From NCBI GenBank assembly GCA_009829735.1, contig CM020619.1, positions 13,879,777-13,943,776 of the forward strand: DNA of 64,000 bases. Direction: 5' to 3'. Position numbers and translations under genes: made by a program. Origin of the DNA: Pyropia yezoensis (lineage: Eukaryota > Rhodophyta > Bangiophyceae > Bangiales > Bangiaceae). Each line of letters starts with the position of its first letter. Within the stretch, counting starts at the first letter, position 1. Of this stretch, positions 26,607 to 36,112 are shown in pieces. A model generated the notes under the pieces. The model was not told where the DNA came from and made no database searches. It was given only the letters and a program-made list of their open reading frames with translations.

Positions 26607-28950
26607 ACCTGACCCCGGCGCAGAGCCCAGCGTATAACAAGGGCACTCGGTCGTCCGTGCCGCGCGTGGGGTGACGGAGGCCGGCGTCGTTGGCGGGGGG
26701 GGGGGGGGGGGGGGGGGGGAGGTTGTTTGTCCTCGAGGTCGGGGGCAAAGAATGTTGAATGGCAACCCGGAAGGCGGCGTCGGGGGGTCGACAGATGGGT
26801 GCGGGGGGGGTGGGGAGGGCGGTGCGCGAAAGGGAGAGGGGGCGGAGAGGGTGTGTGAATAGGGGAGATTGGGCCGGTGGCAGTGAAATGGGTCGCGTCT
26901 CGATCCCGCGACACGACCGCGGCCCAGACACGAGAACTAGAGCAGGGGGGGGGGGGGGGGGGGGACGTCACGCCGATGGTGGCAGGAAGCACCCCCCGGA
27001 AGAGGGGAGCGGGGCGAGGACGAGGAGCCGCGTGCCTCGGCGCCCACGCACAGGAAGGGAAGGGGTGGGGGGAGGGGGGCGGGCGGGGTCGTGCCACGTC
27101 AGAAGCCCTCGGGTTCGTGCGTTTTTTGCCGGTGACAGCAAGCGGGGCACGTGCGCTGCCAGTGTGTGTGTGTGGAATCCGCAGGCACGCGCCAGTTGGA
27201 TATACAAAATGGAACGAATGGTTTCCCACCAGGACGGTGCGGCCCGTCCAACGCGTGCACCGTCGGTTCAATTTAATGCACTTTTTGAGCAACGCCTTTT
27301 GTCGTGACGGTCCTCGTGAATGATTTGACAAGCGAATATGTACCAGTTTCGCCGACGGGCCATTTGGTGTTGGCAGTCGCACGTGCAACGGGCCGTGCAA
27401 GCCGCGTTGCCAGTCAAATCGGCCGTCTGTTAGGGACATGGTGTGAGACCCGCTGCGCTGGCCCTCGCCGGCTGCGGCGCCCGGATGCAGCTGCGACGCC
27501 CGGCGCCTGGTCGCCTGCCTAGCGCTGCCGCCCTTCCCGCCCACGCCTCAGCTGCCGCCGCCCTTTCCCCCAATGCCACAGCTGCCCCCCCCCTGCCGCC
27601 CATGCCGTCGCTGTCAACGTCCACAACGCTGGCGGCGGCAGCAGCAGCGGCGGCAGCCGCCACAGCTGCGTCACGTGGTGCTACTCCCGCTGCCGCTGCG
27701 GCGGCACGGGCTGCGCTTGCCGCGTGGCGCGCTGACCCTCGGATGGGGATGGCGGCGGCGATTGAGGCTATGCGGGAAGAGCTCCCCCCGGGGTTGCCGG
27801 CGGGCTCTCCCAGTAGCATCCGTGCCGGACTCGCCCCTGGACTCCCCGCAGGGTTTCCTGTCGGCTTCCCGGGGGGGTTCTGGACCGCCTCCCCAGGGGG
27901 GTTCCCGTGAGGTTTCCTGGCGGGTCCCTTCTCAGGCCTGGCAAGCCTACCTGGCATGGCCGGCGGCGGTGGCGGCGGCGATGTCGGCGGCGGTGGCAGA
28001 GGTGGTGGGCTCCGCGCCGGCATTGGCATTGGCGCGGGCCCCATGGCAGCGGTAGCGGGGACCTAGGGGAGGGACACCATCGTGGTCGCTGACTATGTGC
28101 ATCCTTCTGTGGCAACCGATAGCGGGCTGGTGGCGTTTGTGCGCGGTGGGGGCGCGGGGGTGGCGGCGGCTGCTGTGGAGCGGCAGTTGACTTTTTCAGG
28201 TGGCTGTGCCGGCTGTGGCGGCTGCTCGTGTGGGCTGCCCGGGGGGGGGGGGGGGGGGGGGCTGCGGCCTGCGATTGCCTGGGCTTCCGCTGGGATGAGA
28301 GCGGCGGGAGGAAGCGCGTCGCTGCCGGGGGGGGGTCTCTGAATACGTCATGGCAAAGGAGTTTGTGCTGAAAGTGGGCTTTTGGGTGTCCCCACCCGTC
28401 GGGGGGGGAGGAGAAACAGGAAGGTGGATGGCCGCGAGGGGTGGGCTCGGGGGATTGCGCGGCCACCGGCGACGCCCGTGCCGCCGACGGAGAACTACTC
28501 TGGCGATGATGGCGCTACCCACCCCTTTCCTCCATAAAAGACCGCCGCGCCCGTACTCCGCCCGCCCAACCGCGAACCGTCCACCCCGTCTGCACCGCAA
28601 CGCTCCACACCTCCACGCCAAATGCAAGCATTCCCCCACTGACATGCACGCAACCCAGCAGCCGTCACAACCCACACCACCTGGGAAATGGGGAGGGGGG
28701 GGGGGGGGGGGGGGGGGGGGTGGAGCGGGCAAAGCAGGGCAGAAGATCTGCGGTCGCGAGTGGTGGGCGCGACTCAGGGGGGGGGGGGGGGGGGGGGGGG
28801 GCGACGCGTCAACAGCGGCACCAGCACGGCTGGAAAAACCGCACCGGCGGTGCGGGCGGGCGCCCCCCTCCCCAGAAGGAGGAGGCGGCGCGCACGGTGG
28901 GATGGACGTATCGCCACACCGCGCGGAATCCCCGCTCGCGGGCGCATGCG
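26607..28950. other. Non-coding or weakly coding region right of the ParB-like gene
   Basis: G runs lie at about 26695-26720, 26945-26964, 28240-28261, 28694-28722 and 28779-28801. Between 27430 and 28044 both strands are open. The plus frame 27443-27910 starts with ATG and encodes Ala-rich then GFPxGFP-like repeats; the minus frame 28044-27430 is Pro/Gly/Ala-rich. Neither has a recognisable domain, so I do not call a gene. A promoter for the ParB-like gene should lie in 26.6-27.4 kb. Confidence 0.35.
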
Positions 28951-29099
28951 GGGAGCCGCCCACGGCAAAGTCTTTCACGGACGCGGCTGGCCGGATCCCC
29001 ACCCGGCCGGGTCGCCGCATATCCATTATGCGTGCACCGGCCACCCGGGACGTGGCAGTCGGTGGAGGCGACGGACGTGGCAGTCGGTGGTGGCGACGG
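28951..29099 (-). repeat. Right inverted repeat (copy R1) of the large element
   Basis: It is the reverse complement of the left repeat from the shared CCGCCCACGGCAAAGTCTTT block through GGATCCCCACCCGGCCGGGT to CGTGGCAGTCGGTGG. The last box occurs twice at the outer edge (about 29050-29068 and 29073-29092). It matches the left end more closely than R2 does, so it is taken as the partner. Confidence 0.85.
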
Positions 29100-29440
29100 T
29101 AGTTGTATCAATTAACATTACAGCAGTCCTTTCTTCATTGATTGTCAAGTCTCGTTACTGTAGGACGGACTGTGAGGGGAGGGCGTGGGGGGGTGGGCGT
29201 GGGGGTATTCCCGTCAACACGAACAACACGAGCAACACGAGCACCACGTCCGACACGTGCAGCGCCGGCGTGGGCCCCTCAAATTGGATTTGAAATCGCT
29301 CAAGTCCCGAGTCCATAATAGACCAAGCCTGGCCGTCAGCGCACAGCCACCGGCCTGAGCCGCGTCACGCACGAGTGTCGGCGCCGTTCTTCTCGTACCC
29401 GCCCGGACCCGCCCCCCCCCCCGCCACCCTCCTCACCCAT
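29100..29440 (+). repeat. Outer flank of R1, duplicated beside R2
   Basis: The sequence outside R1 is related to that outside R2 (31963-32340). Shared blocks are ATCAATTA next to the repeat, CCCGTCAAC with repeated (A)ACACGAGCA units, CACGTGCAGCGCC, and CCTGAGCCGC(G/C)TCACGC. The order is conserved while intervals differ. The duplicated unit is therefore larger than the inverted repeat itself. Confidence 0.65.
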
Positions 29441-29570
29441 CCACCCACCGACGCCCCGGCTTGCCCCCCGTCCCTCTCCTGGCCGCCGACGACTTTTCCT
29501 GGCAACTGGACGGCAGCCCCTCTTGCGACAAGCTGTCGAGAGCAGTAGCCCCCCGGAGAGCGTTGCCGTC

Positions 29571-30356
29571 ATGCCGGGGCATGCGGCGCACAGCCTTCAT
29601 GGTGGGGCAGCTCACTTTGCTGTCGAGGTCTTTGTAGCTTACTTGCGCTTTTTTGGCTTGCTCACGGGTGCCCCCGGCGCCGCCGCCTCCCGTATCAGCG
29701 AGGTCGCCGCGGCAATGTGTCACGGCGGAATGGTTCTAGCGGCAGTGGCCGTAGCTTTCCAGTGGGAAAAATCGTACTGTGTCGCTGCCCGTGCGAGTGT
29801 CGGGCGCCCTCCGGCTCGGGAGCGGCCGGTGGCCTGCGAGCACGTTCCCACGGCCTTGCTCATTGCGTGTCGTGCTGTCTGTCTGCGGCTGCAGAGTTGT
29901 GGCCTGGCAGCGGACACGGCGGAAGCCGACCAAGAGCCCGTGCGGCTGATCTACTCTCTGATGGCGTTCAACGAGGCCGAGGGGCTGTCCGTCGCGCTGG
30001 CCGAGCTGGCCCTCCGCGCGGTGTGGCAGGACGCCCATCCCACCGTGCGCGCTGCCTCGCTCGTTTCCATCGCAGACGCTGCGTCCATGCGGCGCTGCGT
30101 GGACGCGGCAATGGCTCCCACAGGCACGGGCACGGGTGCACGGCCGTCTGCTGTTTGTATTCCGGCGGACCTAGCCGTTGCCAGTAAGTATGCGGACATG
30201 CACCTCGTCTTTGGAGCTGGCACGACCGCGACAGGGGCCGCTGCCACGGGAGTGGCTACAGGGCAGCACGTCGAGGCTGCGACGGTCCCGGAAGCCACCC
30301 CGCCGTCCCGTCGCCGGAGTCTGCGCCTGGCCATGCGCAACACACGGGGGCGATAG
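29571..30356 (+). CDS. Unknown helical protein, paralogue A1
   Basis: Not recognised. The 261-residue frame starts at ATG 29571, the start shared with its inverted paralogue (31729). Helical core segments are AVEVFVAYLRFFGLLTGAPG, PTALLIACRAVCLRLQ, EPVRLIYSLMAFNEAEGLSV and ALAELALRAVWQDAHPTV. The C-terminus is Ala/Thr-rich with a basic end and TAG TAG. Conservation of hydrophobic segments between the two copies, while linkers diverge, supports real coding. The all-helical layout faintly recalls cyclin-type folds, but no diagnostic residue supports that. It lies just outside R1, downstream of the duplicated flank, which may carry its promoter. Confidence 0.6.
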   Translation: MPGHAAHSLHGGAAHFAVEVFVAYLRFFGLLTGAPGAAASRISEVAAAMCHGGMVLAAVAVAFQWEKSYCVAARASVGRPPARERPVACEHVPTALLIACRAVCLRLQSCGLAADTAEADQEPVRLIYSLMAFNEAEGLSVALAELALRAVWQDAHPTVRAASLVSIADAASMRRCVDAAMAPTGTGTGARPSAVCIPADLAVASKYADMHLVFGAGTTATGAAATGVATGQHVEAATVPEATPPSRRRSLRLAMRNTRGR

Positions 30357-31072
30357 TAGAAGAGAGAGGGTGGAAAAGACCTCTTGGGGGGGGGGGGGGG
30401 GGGGGGGGGGGCGATTTCCCGTGTTCTGCCACTTAGAGCTGCTTTTTCGAATGTGGAACGCCTCTGTGCCAACACGTGACAACGTTTTCTGTACATGGTG
30501 CAAGATGTGGGCGGGTAGGAGGCGTGTCTTGTCTTGGGTCTCGGGTAGATCATTTCCATGCTTCTAGACGCCGCTTTCTCTTGGTCATTTCCTAGGCCGA
30601 CCGCGCGTCGGCGTTGTGCAGCGTGCCCCCGGCCCACCACCCGGCTCACCACCTTTACTAAAGACCGTATCGGCCGCGCCCCCTACTCACCAATGCGCGC
30701 GGAGGGGCGGACGACACGTACTTTTTAACCTTCTTGTCCTCCCGCAGCTACGCGAGATGCCGCGCCGCACAGGGCGACGCGGTAGACACGTCGGCCTACG
30801 CGCACGTGCCCGTGGTGACCCGATTGGCCGTCACTGCCCTCGTGCGCTTTGGCATGGGAGCTCCCCACGGGCCGCGGGCGTCTGGGGTGCACCGTGTGCG
30901 CACCCTTCATGGACTACAGACGAGAGCCCGGGGACCCGACGAGGCCATGGCTCCCAGCAGCCGACACGCGATGAAAAACAATTTGTACAAGAACCACCGA
31001 CACAATCCCCGCGGCCAGCCGGCACCCGTCGTGCGGACAAAACGCCCACAAAACGTCGGCTCCGTGGACCAC
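30357..31072. other. Spacer between the two inverted paralogues
   Basis: It contains a G run of about 25 nt (30387-30411), an AT-richer patch (30430-30600), and on the plus strand a good-looking 3' splice site (TTCTTGTCCTCCCGCAG, about 30731-30747). The splice site precedes an open stretch of about 130 nt. No exon partner or recognisable domain was found, so no gene is called. Confidence 0.35.
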
Positions 31073-31729
31073 CTACGGAGAGAGGTTCGAAAAATAACCC
31101 CCCTCGGGATACCCACTCGCACTGAACAAGCCTGCGGGGGGGTCCAGCGCCGACGCGGGCCGGTCCCCATTGTCTCCGATAGGGGCCTTGGCAGCGTCCA
31201 CACAGTGTCGCATTGCAGAGACGTCCGCCGCAAACGCCGGTGCCACGTGTGCCACTGGCGGGTGAGCGTCTTGCGACACCGCCCGGAGGGCGAGCTCTGC
31301 AACCGCAACAGCGAGTCCGTCGGCCGCGTTGAATGCCACCACAGAGGAGATCAGCCGCAGGGGCTCTTCGTCGGCGGCCGCCCCTCGGGGTGTCAGGCCC
31401 GATCCCTGCAGGCAGCCACAAGCGGCCCTACAGGCAACGAGCATGGCAGTCGGTACAAACTGGGCGGCCACAGGCTCTGGCCGCGCCGCCGGCCGGGGGT
31501 TGTTGAGACGGCCAGGAACGGAGTACGTATTGTCCCATTCAAGCGCAATAAAGATCGCCGCCGCAGCCATTCCGCTGCGGCTCCTCCCTGCCGTGCGGTC
31601 GTTGACGCGGGAGGACGCGGCGCCGGGGGCGCTCGTCAGCAGGCCAAAAAACCGCAGGACGAGCACGAAAGACTCGACGGCCCCGTGCAAAGCGCCGACA
31701 TTGGCGGTTTGCATGAACTGACGCGGCAT
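31073..31729 (-). CDS. Unknown helical protein, paralogue A2 (inverted copy)
   Basis: The 218-residue frame starts at ATG 31729 (MPRQFMQ) and is homologous to the plus-strand A1. Shared blocks are LRFFGLLT(G/S)APGAA, PTA(L/M)L(I/V)ACRA, EP(V/L)RLI and A(L/V)AELALRAV(W/S)QDAHP. The C-terminal 50 residues differ and the protein is shorter, so A2 may be truncated. It starts about 110 bp from R2 and points away from it, whereas A1 lies outside R1 and also points away. Function unknown; it ends in TAG. Confidence 0.55.
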   Translation of the reverse strand: MPRQFMQTANVGALHGAVESFVLVLRFFGLLTSAPGAASSRVNDRTAGRSRSGMAAAAIFIALEWDNTYSVPGRLNNPRPAARPEPVAAQFVPTAMLVACRAACGCLQGSGLTPRGAAADEEPLRLISSVVAFNAADGLAVAVAELALRAVSQDAHPPVAHVAPAFAADVSAMRHCVDAAKAPIGDNGDRPASALDPPAGLFSASGYPEGGYFSNLSP

Positions 31730-31839
31730 GGTCACGACGAGAACCCCCCGCCCGCCGCGCAGGGACAGTGCACACAAGGAAGGGTACGAGGGACATGGGA
31801 CAAGGCTACAATGCCAAGAGGGAGCGCGGCCGCTTGCGG

Positions 31840-31962
31840 AGTCGCCCACGGCAAAGTCTTTTGCGGGCGGGGCTGGCCGGATCCCGCCCGTGCCGGGTCG
31901 CCGCATATCCATTATGCGTGCACCGGCCGCCCGGGACGTGGCAGTCCGTGGTGGCGACAAAA
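31840..31962 (-). repeat. Second right-type inverted repeat (copy R2)
   Basis: It contains CGCCCACGGCAAAGTCTTTT, GGATCC, GCCGCATATCCATTATGCGT and a single GGCAGTCCGTGGTGGCGAC box. It is more diverged from the left repeat than R1. It belongs to another copy or remnant of the same element family, or to a local duplication of the right end. Confidence 0.8.
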
Positions 31963-32340
31963 CTTATATCAATTAGAAATTCGGAAATCCCTCTTCCAAT
32001 GATAGTTCCACTGATAGTTCAGTCTCGCGACCGTAAGACGGTTCGGCCCCCGGGGTGGGGGGGTCGGCGGGGGGGGGCAACCCCGTCAACGCAAACAGCA
32101 CGAGCAACACGAGCAGCGCGAGCAGCACGTGCAGCGCCAGGGAGGGCCTCTGGAATTGGTCCAATATGGACTTTAAAGTACCATGCACTTCACGGCGTTT
32201 AAGAGTTGTTGTCACTACACAGGCACAGGCCTGAGCCGCCTCACGCGTGACTGCCAGTGTGACGGTCGGCGCGCGGTTTTTTCCGCACTCGCCCAGACCC
32301 CCCCGGACCCCCCGCGCCACGCTCCACACCCACCACCACC
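31963..32340 (+). repeat. Outer flank of R2, related to the flank of R1
   Basis: It begins with ATCAATTA, then the repeated ACGAGCA units (about 32095-32125), ACGTGCAGCGCCAG and CCTGAGCCGCCTCACGC. It corresponds to 29100-29440. It leads into the truncated ParB-like copy, whereas the R1 flank leads into gene A1. Confidence 0.65.
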
Positions 32341-32427
32341 CACCCACCGACACTCCGCCTTGCCCCCCTTCCCCCACCCGATCATCGTTTGCCGCCCATT
32401 CCAGTTGTGCTGCCGCGGACGTCCGTC

Positions 32428-33102
32428 ATGGACAGATCGGATCGCGCTTTTCCCCGCCCCGCCAGCGTGGCCGATCCGTGCCCCTCCGACTTGACAGACG
32501 ACGACCATGACGTGCGGGCGAGCGCCGTCCACGTTGGCGATATGATCGTGGACGACAGCGGTGCGTCGCTAGAGGAACGCGGGCGCACTGACGCGCAGGG
32601 TACTGAAGAGGTGGTGGTGGAGAACGGGGGCAACGCGACACCGCCGACGGGTGCCGACGGAGCCGCCACCGCACGGGCTCCCCATCACCTGGCGCGCTCG
32701 TCGCTGGTGCTCCAAGACGTTACGCTGGGGACGTTGCCGATCACCACTCCCGTGGATGCTGCCGCGAGGCAGCCCGCCGACCCGGCCTACCACGACCAGT
32801 TTCACCAGCCGGGCTACTGTTGGCATCCGCGCTCCGTGCGCGTGGTGCTTGACATGGACGCCGCCACCACAAGCAGCAGCGTCGTGTGGGGGCCGTACGG
32901 TATTGCCCCTCGTCGTCGTGGGCCTCTGCCTGCCACGGTAGGTGCACGTGCACTTTCGGAGGTGGCTCCCCGCCGTAGCCACGTGGGGCGTGGACACCCC
33001 ATCGACGCAGCACGCGACGGCGACGGAGATGGCCGCCCCGAGCAGCACTGGATGGTCGTCAATGGGTACCGCCGCTTCTTTGCACTCCTGCTAGTGCTCT
33101 GA
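32428..33102 (+). pseudogene. Truncated ParB-like paralogue
   Basis: The 224-residue frame from ATG 32428 matches the N-terminal third of the ParB-like protein at 24606-26606. MDRSD resembles MECSD, FHQPGYCWHPRSVRVV matches FKQTGYCWVTGSLRVC, and HWMVVNGYRRFFALL matches YWLIDGYHRYTALM. It stops at TGA right after the GxRR box, so everything downstream (helical region and C-terminal domain) is missing. The low-complexity glycine insertion of the full copy is replaced by a different linker. Expression as a short protein is possible, but remnant status is more likely. Confidence 0.65.
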
Positions 33103-33174
33103 TGCACAGGCGTGCTGCATTTGCCACCAACGAGTGCGAAGAGTGACGGATTTCTCGTTGTAGCGTTTGTCGAT

Positions 33175-33324
33175 CGCGAATTTTGTTTGCGTGTGTATAC
33201 GAAGGATACGGGGTTGAGGCGGGCCACCGAGCCGTGCCGTCGTCTCAATCGCGGGTTTTGTTTGCGTGTGTGTACGAAAGATACGGGGTTGAGGAGGGCC
33301 ACTGAGCCGTGTCGTCCTCGACAG
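33175..33324 (+). repeat. Tandem duplication, 75-bp unit, 2 copies
   Basis: Copies start at 33175 and 33250 and share TTTTGTTTGCGTGTGT and GATACGGGGTTGAGG, followed by GGGCCAC(C/T)GAGCCGTG. It lies shortly after the truncated ParB-like copy. No coding function is seen. Confidence 0.85.
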
Positions 33325-33579
33325 CGATCCTTTTGCCCCCCCACTCGCGTGCCTTTCCCCGTCTCACCGGCGCATACCCGTACAGGAGCCCGGCCCACGC
33401 GACGACTTTCATACCCCGCGCCAGTCCTCGCACCCAAAACCGCTTCATGCCTGCCCCCCGTCCCCAACCCCCCCCCCCGCGCCTCCACCGCCGCCTCCCG
33501 CAGAAGCTCGGTAAAGTTTCCGGTCGTGCAGGCGCAGGCCCCCGAGGACAGCCCTGACGGGTGCGTGTGACCTCGACCG
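33325..33579. other. Spacer, no supported gene
   Basis: This is C-rich sequence between the 75-bp duplication and the AT-rich island. Short open frames occur on both strands without recognisable content. Confidence 0.3.
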
Positions 33580-33990
33580 CTGTCGGGGCATGTCGGTAGC
33601 CAATGAGATCGTGATAGACAAAAACACAAACTTTGTTCACGAGTGCCATTCCCACGTACGAAATCGTTCGATCGATGACGTGATCCGATTTTTGATGAAT
33701 CACGCCACCATATCATATGATAGTGTTCAGGTTACTTTTTCAACTGGTGGCGAGGACCACTTCATTAGTTGACAGATAAACCACAGTTCCGTCCAACTGT
33801 TTCAGTGTGTACCGTTCGCAATCCTCGGAAAACCACATGAAAATAGTCGCGGCCATGTGAGATCTCTTGGCACCATGTTATGTACATAACGCGACCCCGT
33901 CGCTGTGGTCGGTCCGCATGAGTGCAGTATGAGTTTTCTAATTACTTGGAGAATTAAGAGGTAAATATATTTAGGAGTTTTTGCTACCAG
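33580..33990. other. AT-rich island
   Basis: The base composition drops sharply from the surrounding high GC. It includes TTTTTGATGAATCACG, CATATCATATGATA (a near-palindrome at about 33709-33723) and a TAAATATATTTAGGAG stretch near 33962-33977. The only frame is about 60 codons and unrecognised. It may be a foreign insert, a small transposon remnant or a promoter/origin-like region. Confidence 0.5.
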
Positions 33991-35986
33991 ATCACTTCAC
34001 CTCTGTGGATCCGCGTGGGTGCGGGGCGGAGGTGGGGGTGGGGGTGGGGGGTGGGTGTGTGGGGGGGGTGGGGTGGGGGGGGGGCGGGGGGGTTGTGAGC
34101 CGCGCATTGCTGGTGTGTGCCGAGAGTGGGGTTCGTGGTGGCGGTGGCGGCGGTGGGGGCCAGAGGTTAGCCGACTCCGTTGCCGCCTCCACAGCTACGG
34201 CTGCCGCCACGCCGGCACGCCGCCACGCCGGCACGCCGCCACGCCGCCACGCCGCCACCGCGGCGCGGCGCCGCCACGCCGCCACGCGGTGCCTGCTGGT
34301 GCGCGACTTGAAGCCTGGGCTGGCGATCGCGGTCGGCACCGCGTTGGCGGCGTCGGCCACGGACCGTATCCTGCGGACAATAACCCGGTTTTTATGCTGG
34401 TTATTTGGCCCAGGAAAGCCAGGGGGTAAATCCCCACCCGGAACCCAGGGGATATGGACCGGGACCTCTCCTTACTTGTCCGGCCCCGACAACTTGCCCC
34501 AAGACACATCAATTCCCCACTACCCTGGTCGACACCACGCTGTATCCCTGACATTTTGCGGACGTCGGCCGACCGCACGAAAGCCGCCGTCAACGCACTG
34601 TCGGAACCCTGTCATGGACGTCGAAACTCGACAACGACGAGCGAGTGACATCGTCGACCAACCACGGGCGGACATCCCCGTCTGTGCTGCCTGAATTTTA
34701 TTCTCTGCGCTGCTTGAAAGCTGGCATCAAAGACCAGTCACATGATTCACCGACACTGAGGACATCACACATCCTCGCTGGCGGCTGAGTGCGATATGAC
34801 TGGCTCGCCGGCTTTTGGATTGATTGAATTTGGCCTTGCTGGCCCTTACAGCCGGTCGGACCTTCTGGCCGACCGGCGTGTGGAGCCGGCTGGTGGGGCG
34901 CGCTGGGCGCCATTTACGGGACCCCCTTCGTTTCGGGCAACCTGGGGCTGCACTCCTTTAGTGCGCACGCCCGCTCATGCTTTGTTCTGAGAGACACGCT
35001 TTGTTTTTGGACCGTTCTGTGCCTACCGGCAGTGCGATGGGGAAACGCATGCTTTTGGGCACCTCGGAGGTGCCCCGACGCGAGTAAGTAGTGTGTGGGT
35101 GTCGGCGCCACCGGGGGAGACGAGAGGGGCAACCACAGACACAGACCAAAGACACTGCTTACCTTTTGTACCCTCGATCCCCACCAACGTCACGCCCATC
35201 TTCTTCCCCAGACCCACCCCCGTCGAGACCACCGTCCTCTTCCCCGTGCCCCGCCGCCCCATTGGCTCACAGGGCCCGCTGACACCCCCACGAGTACGTT
35301 GAGGGCGCCCCGGATTTGGGTGGGTCCTCACAGGTGCCCCCGTTATTCGGGCGCCCCCGCTTGTGCCGCTGCCCTCCTGCGGTTACTGTGGCCCCGGGGT
35401 GAGGAGGCGGGCAGCGCGGGGGGCGCTGGGGGGGGGGGCGGGAGGGGAGGGGGTGCGAACCCCCATGGACGCGCCCCCCCCCCCCCCCCCCCGGCAGCCG
35501 CGGAGCGGCCGCGACGGCGTCACCAACGTCGCTGACCCCCCCCCCCCCCGCCCACTGACGACGGCCGGTCCCCCGCCTTTCCCGGCTGCGGCGGGGCGGC
35601 TTCTTCCCCCCCGTGCACGCGGGGGCAGACGCAGCAGCGGCGAGCGCGTCTGCGGACTTCGCCCTCGACGGCCTCGTCGCGTCGGTGAGTGTGGGGGGGG
35701 GGGGGGGGGGGGGGGGGGGGAACGCGGCCGTCGGCGAGGGATTCGCAGGCGTGGGGGACCGGGTAGTAAGGAGGACTGGCTGCGAACTCCCAACGGGAGC
35801 CCCACGTCCCCCCCTCGCGGGCCGCAACTCCCGAGGGTCGCCATGGAAACCAGGCAATCGCCACACGAACGCGCTGCGGCGCCGGCGTCGCCGTCTGGAC
35901 AAAGCTGCCAGGCCCCCCCTTAGATCGCAGGCCCTGGAGGCTGTCCGGTTGACGATATCCGCATCCATCTGACCCCCCCCTCAGCG
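33991..35986. other. GC-rich intergenic region, no supported gene
   Basis: G-rich tracts (34030-34110), mixed sequence, and poly(C)/poly(G) runs near 35469-35492 and 35694-35720 fill this stretch. Frames of 100-240 codons exist on both strands, but all are Pro/Arg/Gly low complexity without domains. Confidence 0.4.
34196..34296 (+). repeat. GCCACGCCG/GCACGCCGC microrepeat array
   Basis: Repeated ACGCCGCC and ACGCCGGC octamers occur about ten times in 100 bp. In any frame they translate to His/Ala/Arg repeats. It is probably a simple-sequence expansion. Confidence 0.75.
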
Positions 35987-36112
35987 ACCTTTCCCGGGGT
36001 ACCTTTCCCGGGAGAAAGGAACCAGGTTACTGCTGAGGAAGGAGCACACACGCCCAGAACCGGCAACTCAGTTCCTCTCCCAGGGGAAAGGTTGGACAAC
36101 CTTTCCCGGGAG
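35987..36112 (+). repeat. CCTTTCCCGGG motif cluster with hairpin
   Basis: ACCTTTCCCGGG occurs at about 35987, 36001 and 36099, and its inverted form at about 36083. GGGAAAGGTTG/CAACCTTTCCC forms an 11-bp-arm hairpin around 36085-36110. It could be the remnant of a small inverted-repeat element. Confidence 0.6.

Larger units (their letters stand above)
11339..29099 (-). mobile_element. Candidate giant DNA element (about 17.8 kb) carrying a DNA/histone modification cassette
   Basis: It is bounded by inverted repeats 11339-11664 and 28951-29099. A third copy of the right-end type lies at 31840-31962, so the repeat is mobile or duplicated. Recognised genes inside are all minus-strand: ParB-like (24606-26606), the overlapping Ala-rich ORF (21979-24609), the 2OG/Fe(II) oxygenase (19691-22075) and the DNA methyltransferase-SET fusion (12242-19342). 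No classical DDE transposase or tyrosine recombinase was recognised inside. The mobilising enzyme is therefore missing, unrecognised, or supplied in trans. Target-site duplications could not be defined with confidence. Calling it one transposon is inference from the repeats and gene coherence. Confidence 0.55.

Noticed and set aside
11339..29099. DIRS-type retroelement, because of the Dam-like methyltransferase
   Set aside because: No reverse transcriptase, RNase H or tyrosine recombinase motif was seen inside the unit.
11339..29099. KDZ-type transposon, because such elements associate with TET/JBP oxygenases
   Set aside because: I could not recognise a KDZ transposase domain; the methyltransferase-SET protein does not show it. 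Kept only as a comparison.
29571..30356. Cyclin assignment for paralogue A
   Set aside because: Only a general all-helical pattern; no cyclin-box residues could be identified.
35267..35972. Open frames of about 120-230 codons on both strands
   Set aside because: They consist of poly-Gly or poly-Pro made by homopolymer runs, and both strands are equally open.
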